Shown piece after piece: positions 16,236 through 23,594 of a DNA stretch of 46,909 nt. A model generated the notes under the pieces. That model saw only the letters and a list, made by a program, of their open reading frames with translations. It did no database searches and was not told where the DNA came from. The stretch's first letter is position 1, and the number at the start of each line of letters is the position of its first letter. Origin of the DNA: JANYGA01 sp031420415 (GTDB lineage: Bacteria; Vulcanimicrobiota; Vulcanimicrobiia; Vulcanimicrobiales; Vulcanimicrobiaceae); assembly GCA_031420415.1 (NCBI GenBank), contig JANOMT010000026.1, positions 1-46,909 of the forward strand, in the 5' to 3' direction. The position numbers were made by a program, and so were the translations under genes.

Positions 16236-18286
16236 TGCTCGACGACGCCGGGTGGGAGCGCGCAAACGCGGCGTTCTTGGGCGATGCACTCGCGTGGCTG
16301 CGGGAGCGTTTGGAACGCGTCGGGCGTCATGGTGAGGCCGATACGGTCGAACCACCTGTGCAGGCGACACCGGCGCGCGCCGGTCGACGACCACGCGCGC
16401 AAACGCCGCGTGCCGAAATTGCATCGGCATCGGAACACGTCCCGTTCGATCCAGCGATGGATCCGCCGCCAGCACTTGTGACGCTCGGCTGCACGTTTGG
16501 TCTCTCTGCCTTCGAACTCGACGTCGTGTTGCTCTGCGTCGCGATGGAACTCGATACGCGCGTCGCGTCGCTCTGCGCGCGCGCCCACGACGATCCGCAA
16601 AAGCCGTATCCGACCTTCGCGCTTGCCTTCGCAATCTTCGATTCCGTCGCATGGGAAGCGCTTTCGCCCGAGCGACCGCTCCGGTATTGGCGTCTCATCG
16701 AACTCGCACAACGCGGAAGCGGCCCGCTCACGACGGCGTCACTTCGGGCCGACGAGCGCATCGTCGACTACATTAAAGGACTGAACCGTCTCGACGAGCG
16801 CCTCGTCGATCTCGCCGTCGCACTCGAACCGACGGCCGATGACGGTGATCTGCCGCCAAGCCAACAGCGGGTTGCTGAAGCGATTTTTCGCGCGTGGAAG
16901 CACGAGTATCCAGCCGTTCCTGCGGTGGTGAAGCTCGTTGGTCACGACGACGCGAGTTCGACCCGAATCGCGACGGAGGTTGCGGTCGCACTCGGGCGGC
17001 GTCTTTATCGGACGAGCCCCGCGGCGTTTCCGCGAGCGCCTGCCGAGATCGACGTTATTGCGCGCCTGTGGCGCCGCGAATGCGCGCTCATGTCGGTCGC
17101 ACTCTACGTCGATGCACACGAAGTCGACGCGTCTCCCGAGGGCGGCACACTGGCTGGATTGCGTCGGTTTTTTACGCACTCGAATGGCTTCGTCTTCCTC
17201 GCCGTGCACGAACTGGGCGGGCCTCTTGGGGTGGCGACGTCGACGTACGATGTCGCGAAGCCGACGCCCGTCGAACAGCGGGCCCTGTGGGAAGCGCGCC
17301 TTCCCGACGTTGACGATGCGATCGTGACGCGTCTGGTCTCGCAATTCAATCTCGACGCCGAGACGATCGCGGCGATCGTGCGCCAGGAGCGACAAGATTC
17401 CGATGTGTCCGCCCTCGAAGCGCGCTTGTGGAATGCGTGCCGCGCCGCATTGCGTGTGAACCTCGATACACTCGCCGAGCGGATCGAAACGAAGGCAACG
17501 TGGGACGATCTCGTTTTGCCGGTCGCCCAACTCGAGCTCTTGCAGCAGATCACGAGCCAAATTCCCGCCCGCCATCACGTCTATGAAACGTGGGGTTTTG
17601 GCGCGAAGATGAACCGCGGCTTCGGCGTGACGGCGCTTTTTGCAGGCGACAGTGGCACGGGCAAAACGATGAGTGCGGAAGTGATTGCGAACGCGCTCGA
17701 ACTCGCGCTCTACCGCATCGACCTCTCCGCGCTCGTAAGCAAATACATTGGCGAGACGGAGAAGAATCTCCGCAAAGTGTTCGATGCCGCCGAAGACGGT
17801 GGCGCGATCTTATTCTTCGATGAAGCCGACGCCCTTTTCGGAAAACGCTCCGAGGTTCGCGATAGCCACGATCGATACGCGAACATCGAGACGAACTATC
17901 TCCTCCAACGCATGGAATCGTTTCGCGGGCTCGCCATCCTCGCGACCAACATGAAATCTTCGCTCGATGCGGCCTTCACACGACGCCTTCGCTTCATCGT
18001 AACCTTCCCTCATCCCGGCATCGCGGAACGAAAGCGGATGTGGGAACGCGCGTTCCCGCCGGAAACGCTCGCCGAACCGCTTGACGTCGCGCGCCTCGCG
18101 AAGTTTAACATCACGGGTGCCGTGATCGCGAATGCGGCACTTAATGCGGCATTTCTGGCTGTCCGCGACGAATCGCAAATCGGCATTGATCACGTGTTGA
18201 CGGCCGTCCGCCAAGAGTTCGTTAAAGGCGATCGCCCAATCGATGAGAGCGCATACGCAACGTCACCTCGACGGGGCGCAGCATGA
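16235..18286 (+). CDS. eCIS AAA+ ATPase (Afp15/Pvc15-like)
   Basis: A 683-residue ATPase with a helical N-terminal half of about 430 residues and a C-terminal AAA+ module. Walker A is GDSGTGKT at residues 471-478, Walker B is ILFFDEADALFG with Asp529 and Glu530, sensor-1 is ILATNMK, and the second region of homology holds TRRLRF. Homologues are universal in eCIS loci and are thought to assist assembly or loading. The ATG at 16235 overlaps the upstream stop as TGATG; a GTG one codon earlier is equally possible. The stop overlaps an ATG at 18283. Confidence 0.93.
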   Translation: MLDDAGWERANAAFLGDALAWLRERLERVGRHGEADTVEPPVQATPARAGRRPRAQTPRAEIASASEHVPFDPAMDPPPALVTLGCTFGLSAFELDVVLLCVAMELDTRVASLCARAHDDPQKPYPTFALAFAIFDSVAWEALSPERPLRYWRLIELAQRGSGPLTTASLRADERIVDYIKGLNRLDERLVDLAVALEPTADDGDLPPSQQRVAEAIFRAWKHEYPAVPAVVKLVGHDDASSTRIATEVAVALGRRLYRTSPAAFPRAPAEIDVIARLWRRECALMSVALYVDAHEVDASPEGGTLAGLRRFFTHSNGFVFLAVHELGGPLGVATSTYDVAKPTPVEQRALWEARLPDVDDAIVTRLVSQFNLDAETIAAIVRQERQDSDVSALEARLWNACRAALRVNLDTLAERIETKATWDDLVLPVAQLELLQQITSQIPARHHVYETWGFGAKMNRGFGVTALFAGDSGTGKTMSAEVIANALELALYRIDLSALVSKYIGETEKNLRKVFDAAEDGGAILFFDEADALFGKRSEVRDSHDRYANIETNYLLQRMESFRGLAILATNMKSSLDAAFTRRLRFIVTFPHPGIAERKRMWERAFPPETLAEPLDVARLAKFNITGAVIANAALNAAFLAVRDESQIGIDHVLTAVRQEFVKGDRPIDESAYATSPRRGAA

Positions 18287-18399
18287 GAGTCCATGCCTCT
18301 GAGGAGCTCACCGCCGAAGTTTTCGTGAACACGTTCCAAGGTTTCGGACGTACAGGTACGTTAGCATCGGCAGTGCCGACCCGTTGTTTTCAGGGCTAA
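18283..18399 (+). CDS. Short open frame, possibly the remnant start of a former cargo gene
   Basis: A 38-codon frame whose ATG overlaps the stop of the AAA+ gene (ATGA), the coupling seen throughout this operon. Its product begins MRVHASEE, similar in style to the starts of DUF4157 proteins that follow the ATPase in other eCIS operons, then becomes featureless and stops 25 bases before the present DUF4157 start. It may be a real small protein, a translational coupler, or the stump of an older cargo gene displaced by the AT-rich one downstream. Evidence is position only. Confidence 0.3.
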   Translation: MRVHASEELTAEVFVNTFQGFGRTGTLASAVPTRCFQG

Positions 18400-18424
18400 C
18401 GAGCCCGAGAGGAAGGTCGCGATC

Positions 18425-19834
18425 TTGCGATTATACCAGAGCGCAAGTGACTTGGGATCCGACATGGATGGCGAGCGCGCTTCATACGACAAGGCCCGAG
18501 ACGTGCCACCGATTGTGAATGACGTTTTGAATTCACCCGGGTGCCCGCTCGACGCAACGACTCGTACGCAAATGGAACCGCGCTTCGGACATGATTTCAG
18601 TCACGTGCGCGTGCATACCGATGGAAAGGCCGCAAAATCAACACGCGCTGTGAATGCAGTCGCTTACACGGTGAAACAAGATATTGCATTTGATGCTGGG
18701 AAATATGCCCCGCAGAATAACGATGGGCAGGAACTCTTGGTGCATGAGCTAGCCCATGTTGTGCAACAAAGTCGAGGGATCGCGTTAAGTCCTTCCAACT
18801 CTTTGAATAGCTCATCGGAGCGATCTGCCGAACAGACAGCCTCAGATTTTTTTCAAGGAAGCGGTACAATTCGGATTTCTGGAGCGAGCGCCCCGGGATT
18901 AGCGCGCCAAAAAAACACGGATGCGCCTAAACCGGCGCCGACTACCAACTTCAGCACAACGCAACAAGCCGGTCGAACGATCGTAACTCTCAATGGCGTA
19001 GCGATTGCTGAAAGTAGCGATGTTTTGCCAGCAGACGTTGAGTTACGTGCGCAGTGGACGCCGGAAATGCTCACCATTGGGATTGTAATTCCCGAAGGTA
19101 AGACAATTTTTATTATTCCCGGATTAAATACAAACGTCGTGCTCTTACAACTGTCGTCTCACTTCTTTGTGAAAATTTTGGAAAGGTCAAAAGTACCGGA
19201 GAGGTCGTTGAACGAGCTCGGAGGCGTAGGTCCGCTTCATGAGCTTCAAACGATCGACACGTTAACTGGGGCAAGACCGAAGGGCGCACCGGCAAAAAAG
19301 GCAGGCGTTCCACCCCAAGCTCCTCCGAAAAGTGCAGTTGCTCCTAAACAAACGCAGCCCGACGCCACCGCTTCGAGCGAAACAACCCCACCTTTCCAAT
19401 TTTTTAGGACCCCGCCGGTCGATCTGAACTTGTCTCCGTCAGCGAAATACGGAAAACCCAAAACCGATAAAGAGATTGTTCAAGACAGAATTAATAAAAT
19501 CATTACCGATGCCATGGCCGGGCGCTCCGATATTCCCCCATTACCAAAAGGTATCGAACCAACGTCAGTAATCGAGGCGATCAAAAAAGGGGTCGCAGAA
19601 GCTGTGAAGCCGCTCCTCGCGGGTTTACCCAAAGACGTGCGTGACTTCATCACCGAAAAAATTGTCTCTGCCGTTGACGAGGGGATTGAAGGTTTGGTAG
19701 ATTCGGCGCTTGATGCAACGACTCTGGACGCTAAAGCGAAAGCAGCAATTAAAAATGCTATCGAAGCGGGGATACACCTCAAACCGAGTCAACCAAAAAC
19801 AGAAGACGACAAGCCGAGCGCTTCCCCTCGGTGA
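18425..19834 (+). CDS. DUF4157 (eCIS-core domain) protein, putative eCIS cargo
   Basis: A 469-residue protein. Residues about 35-125 form the DUF4157 domain (PF13699): VNDVLNSPGCPLD, MEPRFGHDFSHVRVHTD and the metallopeptidase-like HELAHVVQQ with His107, Glu108 and His111. This domain marks cargo or cargo-handling proteins of eCIS loci. The remainder has no family I recognise: a mixed beta region (about 180-270), a Pro/Lys-rich linker (about 280-345) and a helical C-terminus of about 110 residues with alternating hydrophobic and charged residues. Codon use is clearly more AT-rich than in the flanking structural genes, suggesting recent exchange. The TTG start at 18425 is preceded by GAGAGGAAGG at eight bases; an ATG at 18464 is the alternative. 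Confidence 0.85.
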   Translation: MRLYQSASDLGSDMDGERASYDKARDVPPIVNDVLNSPGCPLDATTRTQMEPRFGHDFSHVRVHTDGKAAKSTRAVNAVAYTVKQDIAFDAGKYAPQNNDGQELLVHELAHVVQQSRGIALSPSNSLNSSSERSAEQTASDFFQGSGTIRISGASAPGLARQKNTDAPKPAPTTNFSTTQQAGRTIVTLNGVAIAESSDVLPADVELRAQWTPEMLTIGIVIPEGKTIFIIPGLNTNVVLLQLSSHFFVKILERSKVPERSLNELGGVGPLHELQTIDTLTGARPKGAPAKKAGVPPQAPPKSAVAPKQTQPDATASSETTPPFQFFRTPPVDLNLSPSAKYGKPKTDKEIVQDRINKIITDAMAGRSDIPPLPKGIEPTSVIEAIKKGVAEAVKPLLAGLPKDVRDFITEKIVSAVDEGIEGLVDSALDATTLDAKAKAAIKNAIEAGIHLKPSQPKTEDDKPSASPR

Positions 19835-19886
19835 CGGAGAGAGTTTCGAGATGGGATAGTTGCACGATCTGCACGATGGGCGAATC

Positions 19887-20099
19887 ATGATTCAAAACGT
19901 GCGGATCGACTGTATCGAATGCAAAGTTTCGGACGCATCCGACCTAGAGACCGTTCGGAAGGCCATCGCAGCTGCGCTTTCGCGGCACGCTGTCTTGGCG
20001 GCGGCAACTTGTCAGGAGATGCCAAGATTAACAATCGTTTCGACTAGCCGCGCAATCGTGGCGGAATTTTCCGCGAGATCAATAAGCCGCCGCCCGTGA
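19887..20099 (+). CDS. Small eCIS-associated protein
   Basis: A 70-residue protein directly after the DUF4157 gene. It starts MIQNVRIDCIECKV and continues with a helix SDLETVRKAIAAALSRH. Short proteins with a strand such as VRID(R)(I/L) followed by an amphipathic helix ending in an alanine-rich AAxxAAL segment are frequent next to DUF4157 genes in other eCIS loci, which is the reason for calling it. Its role is unknown; pairing with the cargo as a chaperone or immunity protein is possible. A TTG at 19860 would add nine residues; neither start has a strong ribosome-binding site. Codon use is intermediate between the cargo gene and the structural genes. Confidence 0.5.
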   Translation: MIQNVRIDCIECKVSDASDLETVRKAIAAALSRHAVLAAATCQEMPRLTIVSTSRAIVAEFSARSISRRP

Positions 20100-20286
20100 T
20101 GCGGCGTCGCGTTCGCTCGCCGGAATCGTCTCGATAGTAGCCGCGTCATGAGCGTCGATTCATGAAACCGGAAACCTCGCGCTCGCAACGATCGGTAGCG
20201 GCGTGTCGTTCCGAGCGGCGGTCAATGAAAATCCTGATCGCCGTCGGAGAGACCGCAGAGAGTACGCAATCGTACGCTCACGAACG

Positions 20287-20943
20287 ATGAGCGCATTTCC
20301 GGGCTCGCCTCGCCTTATCAAAGGCGGAATCGTCTTGCTCGATCCGAGCACGGGTATCGTGCGCCGCGTGATCGCGCTGCAATACAATCCCGACTCGCTC
20401 AGTCGGACGTTGCAAGTCCAAGGCATGGGCGATCACGCGAATCGTTCCGAAGCACTACGCCTCAAAGGCACGCCGATCGAGACTCTCAAGGTCGAGGCGG
20501 AAATCGACGCAACCGATCAGCTCGAGTTTCCCGTTGCCAACGGCAGCGCGACGTCCGTCGGGCTCTTCCCGCAACTCGCGGCGTTGGAAACGCTTATCTA
20601 CCCGACGAGTTCCGAATTACTTTCGAATAACGCGCTCGCATCGGCCGGAACGCTCGAGATTGCCGCGATGGAAACAGCGCTCACCATCTTCGTCTGGAGT
20701 AAGACGCGCGTACTTCCCGTCCGACTCACCGAATTTAGCATTACCGAAGAAGCGTTCGATCCGACGCTCAATCCAATCCGTGCTAAGGTCAGCCTCGGCA
20801 TGCGCGTGCTCAGCGTCGACGACATCGGATTCGATCATAAGGGCGGCAGCCTGTTCATGGTCTACCTGCAACAAAAAGAACGTCTCGCCGCAATGAGTCC
20901 GCTCGGAACGCTCGCCACACTCGGCGCGACGGGCGCATTGTAA
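20287..20943 (+). CDS. CIS tube-initiator protein (Afp7 N-terminal-like)
   Basis: A 218-residue protein matching the contractile-injection-system tube domain found in Afp7 and related baseplate proteins: FPGSPRLIKGGIVLLDP, then ALQYNPDSLSRTLQVQGMG, and a central LKVEAEIDATDQLEF. It should sit between hub and tube and nucleate tube growth. ATG at 20287 is chosen over a GTG at 20203 because the conserved start coincides with it and the 28 extra residues are arginine-rich and featureless. In Afp7 this domain is fused to LysM; here the LysM part is the separate next gene, one base downstream. Confidence 0.82.
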   Translation: MSAFPGSPRLIKGGIVLLDPSTGIVRRVIALQYNPDSLSRTLQVQGMGDHANRSEALRLKGTPIETLKVEAEIDATDQLEFPVANGSATSVGLFPQLAALETLIYPTSSELLSNNALASAGTLEIAAMETALTIFVWSKTRVLPVRLTEFSITEEAFDPTLNPIRAKVSLGMRVLSVDDIGFDHKGGSLFMVYLQQKERLAAMSPLGTLATLGATGAL

Positions 20944-20944
20944 G

Positions 20945-21265
20945 ATGACGTTCGCCGCGAACAGCCGCTATCAACTGACTGCGACCGCTACGACACGCGA
21001 TGCGACGGGAGAGGAGGTCGCGTATCTCCAGCGCCGTTTCGTGCCGCAGCCGTCGGCGTTTAGTCTCCTTCGATTACACACCGTCGTTGCGAGCGAGCGT
21101 TCGCGGCTCGATAACATTGCCGCACGCGAGTTCGGCGATCCCGAACTCTTTTGGCGTCTCTGCGATGCGAACGGTGCGCTCGATCCAGACGAGCTGACGC
21201 TGCACCCTGGGCGACGCCTGCGTATCACGCTTCCGGTAGGAATTCCCGGGATGACCGATGCTTAA
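20945..21265 (+). CDS. LysM-like baseplate protein
   Basis: A 106-residue protein with one LysM-like domain at about residues 40-98: LHTVVASERSRLDNIAAREFGDPELFWRLCDANG followed by LHPGRRLRITLP. In phage gp53-type and Afp7-type proteins this domain helps join the hub to the wedges. It starts one base after the tube-initiator stop, and its last eight bases overlap the hub gene start. Cell-wall binding is not implied, since LysM in tails serves as a structural module. Confidence 0.85.
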   Translation: MTFAANSRYQLTATATTRDATGEEVAYLQRRFVPQPSAFSLLRLHTVVASERSRLDNIAAREFGDPELFWRLCDANGALDPDELTLHPGRRLRITLPVGIPGMTDA

Positions 21266-22394
21266 GGGAATCTACCTCACGCTGCTCGCGGGCCCGCTCG
21301 TACCGGTGCCGGTGCCGCACGTCGTCCTCGACGCGCTCGAAAGCGTCGAGATCACGAGCACGTCGGAACTCGGCGTGCAGAGCTCGTTTCAACTCTCGTT
21401 CTCGCTCTCGAACGACTCGCCGTTGCATACGATCTTCTTGCTTGCGGGCGGTGGCCTCGTACCGTTCATCCGCGTGGTTCTCGTCGCGACGATCAGCGGC
21501 ATTCCCGAAGTGCTGATGGACGGCGTCGTAACGAGCCAGAGCGTGACGCCCGGCGGTGCCGGCTCGCGCTATTCGACGCTCACGATCCACGGCGTCGATC
21601 TCAGCGCGCTCATGGATCTGGTCGCACTCGATGGAATGCCCTATCCCGCGATGCCGGTCGAAGTCCGTGTCGCGCTGATCCTTGCGAAATATCTCGCATT
21701 CGGAATTATCCCAGTACCGATCCCGCCACTTTTTCTTGATATTCAGAACCCACTCGAGGGTTACGCGATCCATAAGGGCACCGACTATACCTATCTTAAC
21801 CACATGGCCGAAGAGGTTGGCTACGTGTTCTACGTCGATCCCGGTCCCGCGCCGGGCACGAGTATCGCGTACTTCGGCCCACAGATCAAAATAGGCGTGC
21901 CGCAACGGGCGCTCAATATCAATATGGACGCGCAGACGAACTGCGACGAACTGCGCTTCGCCTTTCACTCCGAGAAAGCGAAGCTGCCTGTCGTCTTCAT
22001 TCAAAATAAAGAGACCAAGATCCCGATCCCGATTCCGATCCCCAACATCAATCCGTTGCAGCCGCCGCTCGGCCTCATCGAGCCGATCCCCAAAATCATC
22101 GAGTTCGAGAACGGGACGGCGAATCTCAGCCCGATCCGCGCCCTCTCGATCGGCGTCGCCGCGGCGTCGCGCTCGCACGATGCCGTCACGGCGGATGGCT
22201 CGATCGATGTCATCCGGTACGGCGGCGTCCTGCACGCGCGTGGACTCGTTGGCGTGCGCGGCGCCGGTTTCGCATTCGACGGTCTCTACTATGTCGAGAG
22301 CGTGACGCACAAACTCAAACGCGGCGAATACAAACAAGATTTTAAGCTTACGCGTAACGGCCTCGTGTCGATCACCCCGCGGGTGCCGGCGTGA
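21258..22394 (+). CDS. Baseplate hub protein (VgrG/gp27-like, Afp8 N-terminal type)
   Basis: A 378-residue protein resembling the gp27-like hub part of VgrG and phage late-control protein D. Supporting segments are the early SVEITSTSELGVQSSFQLSF, the LTIHGVDLSALMDL block, NHMAEEVGYVFYVDPGP and the C-terminal DGLYYVESVTHKLKRGEYKQDF, which is close to the phage gpD ending. A trimer would form the central hub under the tube. A run of Ile-Pro repeats at about residues 253-275 is unusual. It overlaps the LysM gene by eight bases and the spike gene by four. Confidence 0.85.
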   Translation: MLKGIYLTLLAGPLVPVPVPHVVLDALESVEITSTSELGVQSSFQLSFSLSNDSPLHTIFLLAGGGLVPFIRVVLVATISGIPEVLMDGVVTSQSVTPGGAGSRYSTLTIHGVDLSALMDLVALDGMPYPAMPVEVRVALILAKYLAFGIIPVPIPPLFLDIQNPLEGYAIHKGTDYTYLNHMAEEVGYVFYVDPGPAPGTSIAYFGPQIKIGVPQRALNINMDAQTNCDELRFAFHSEKAKLPVVFIQNKETKIPIPIPIPNINPLQPPLGLIEPIPKIIEFENGTANLSPIRALSIGVAAASRSHDAVTADGSIDVIRYGGVLHARGLVGVRGAGFAFDGLYYVESVTHKLKRGEYKQDFKLTRNGLVSITPRVPA

Positions 22395-22906
22395 ACGGCG
22401 CGAAAAAATTCTTTGGTAAGTATCGCGGGACCGTCGTCAATAACATCGATCCGATGCAAATCGGGCGCATCATGGCGATCGTCCCCGATGTCGGGAATCT
22501 CGTGCCATCGAGCTGGGCTATGCCGTGCGTTCCGATCGCGAACAAAGCATCGGGCGTGTACGTGGTGCCGCAAATCGGATCGGGCGTTTGGATCGAATAC
22601 GAACACGGCGATCCCGATTTTCCAATCTGGGTTGGCGGATTTTGGGGCACGGTCGCGGAGATACCGCCGTTCGCGTTGCTCGCACCACCGGGCGATCCGC
22701 CGATCGTCATCAACTCGACCTTGCAGAACGCGGTCGTCGTGAGCGATCTTCCCGTTCTACCCATGATCGAGGGCGGCGTGATGCTCGTGAGCGGCGCCTC
22801 GTATATTGCGGTGAGCCCCACGATGATCAAAATATTCTCACCGACGATTATGATTAATGGCCTCATGATCGTTAACGACGGCGCACTCGCCGTGGCGCCG
22901 GCGTAG
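22391..22906 (+). CDS. Spike protein (gpV/gp5 OB-fold, VgrG C-terminal type)
   Basis: A 171-residue protein with the phage baseplate assembly protein V fold: KYRGTVVNNIDPMQIGRI, then GSGVWIEYEHGDPDFPIWVGGFWG, the OB-fold signature of gpV, followed by a short beta-prism-like tail. With the preceding gene it makes up the two halves of a VgrG-like spike, which Afp8 fuses in one chain. Start is GTG at 22391, overlapping the hub stop. The next gene encodes the tip. Confidence 0.9.
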   Translation: MNGAKKFFGKYRGTVVNNIDPMQIGRIMAIVPDVGNLVPSSWAMPCVPIANKASGVYVVPQIGSGVWIEYEHGDPDFPIWVGGFWGTVAEIPPFALLAPPGDPPIVINSTLQNAVVVSDLPVLPMIEGGVMLVSGASYIAVSPTMIKIFSPTIMINGLMIVNDGALAVAPA

Positions 22907-22917
22907 GCGCGGCCGCG

Positions 22918-23235
22918 ATGCCGGGATTTCTCGTTCATCAAGGCGCGACGGTATTGTGTTCGCACGCGGGACTCGCAACGCCGACGGCGCTCAGTCCCGC
23001 GGTAACGGTCATGGGCATGCCCGTCGTCTTGCAAACGGGGCCGTATGCCGTTGCGGGGTGCGCACTCGCGACGGTTCCAGCACCACCCTGCGTTACGGGC
23101 ACGTTTATCGTGGCTTCGACGGCGGTAACGTCGTACGGTCAACCCGTCATCGTCTCCCTTGGGACGTCGATCTGTCAGCCGACGTTTACGCCGCTGCTCG
23201 TCATCACGACGCAGACGCTCGTGAGCGCGCTGTAA
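22918..23235 (+). CDS. PAAR-like spike tip protein
   Basis: A 105-residue protein with the PAAR-like layout common in eCIS: GFLVHQGATVLCSHAG at the start, then VMGMPVVLQTGPYAVAGCAL, a central PCVTGTF and a repeat of the same beta-arch SYGQPVIVSLGTS. His19-type and cysteine residues (Cys14, His16, Cys48, Cys59) could bind a metal at the tip. It would sharpen the VgrG-like spike for membrane puncture. ATG start twelve bases after the spike stop. Confidence 0.85.
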   Translation: MPGFLVHQGATVLCSHAGLATPTALSPAVTVMGMPVVLQTGPYAVAGCALATVPAPPCVTGTFIVASTAVTSYGQPVIVSLGTSICQPTFTPLLVITTQTLVSAL

Positions 23236-23594
23236 TGGCGAATCTCGCATTTCCGTGGCACATCGATCGTCACGGCCGCACCGCGCTTGCAGCCGCGGAC
23301 GCGCACGTCTTGCAGATGATCGAACTCGTGCTCTTTACGAATCCGGGCGAGCGCGTCAATCGGCCGGATTTTGGAAGCGGCCTCCAACAACTCGTCTTTT
23401 CTCCCAACAGTCCCGAACTCGCAGCGACGGTTCAATACACCATGCAGGCGGCGTTGCAACGGTACCTCGGCGATATCATCGTCGTCGATACGCTTACCGT
23501 CACGAACGTCGACGCGCAACTTCTGGTGTTCATCTCGTATGTGCGGCGCGATACGGGACTCGCGTCGAGCGCCGAGTTTGCGGTGAGGACATGA
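23235..23594 (+). CDS. gp25-like baseplate wedge protein (Afp9-like)
   Basis: A 119-residue GPW/gp25 family protein: AFPWHIDRHGRTALA, then LFTNPGERVNRPDFGSGL, the family signature, and a final beta region. gp25 is the most conserved wedge protein in contractile tails and starts sheath polymerisation. Its ATG overlaps the previous stop as TAATG, and its stop overlaps the next ATG. A longer open frame upstream lies inside the PAAR gene and is rejected. Confidence 0.93.
   Translation: MANLAFPWHIDRHGRTALAAADAHVLQMIELVLFTNPGERVNRPDFGSGLQQLVFSPNSPELAATVQYTMQAALQRYLGDIIVVDTLTVTNVDAQLLVFISYVRRDTGLASSAEFAVRT

Noticed and set aside
21225..22337. 370-codon minus-strand frame opposite the hub gene
   Set aside because: Its product is extremely charged and low in hydrophobic residues, typical of antisense frames in high-GC genes, and the hub gene on the plus strand is well supported.
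23255..23590. N-terminal extension of the first large baseplate protein
   Set aside because: It is entirely within the gp25 gene in another frame and is arginine-rich; the ATG at 23591 fits the operon's overlap pattern.
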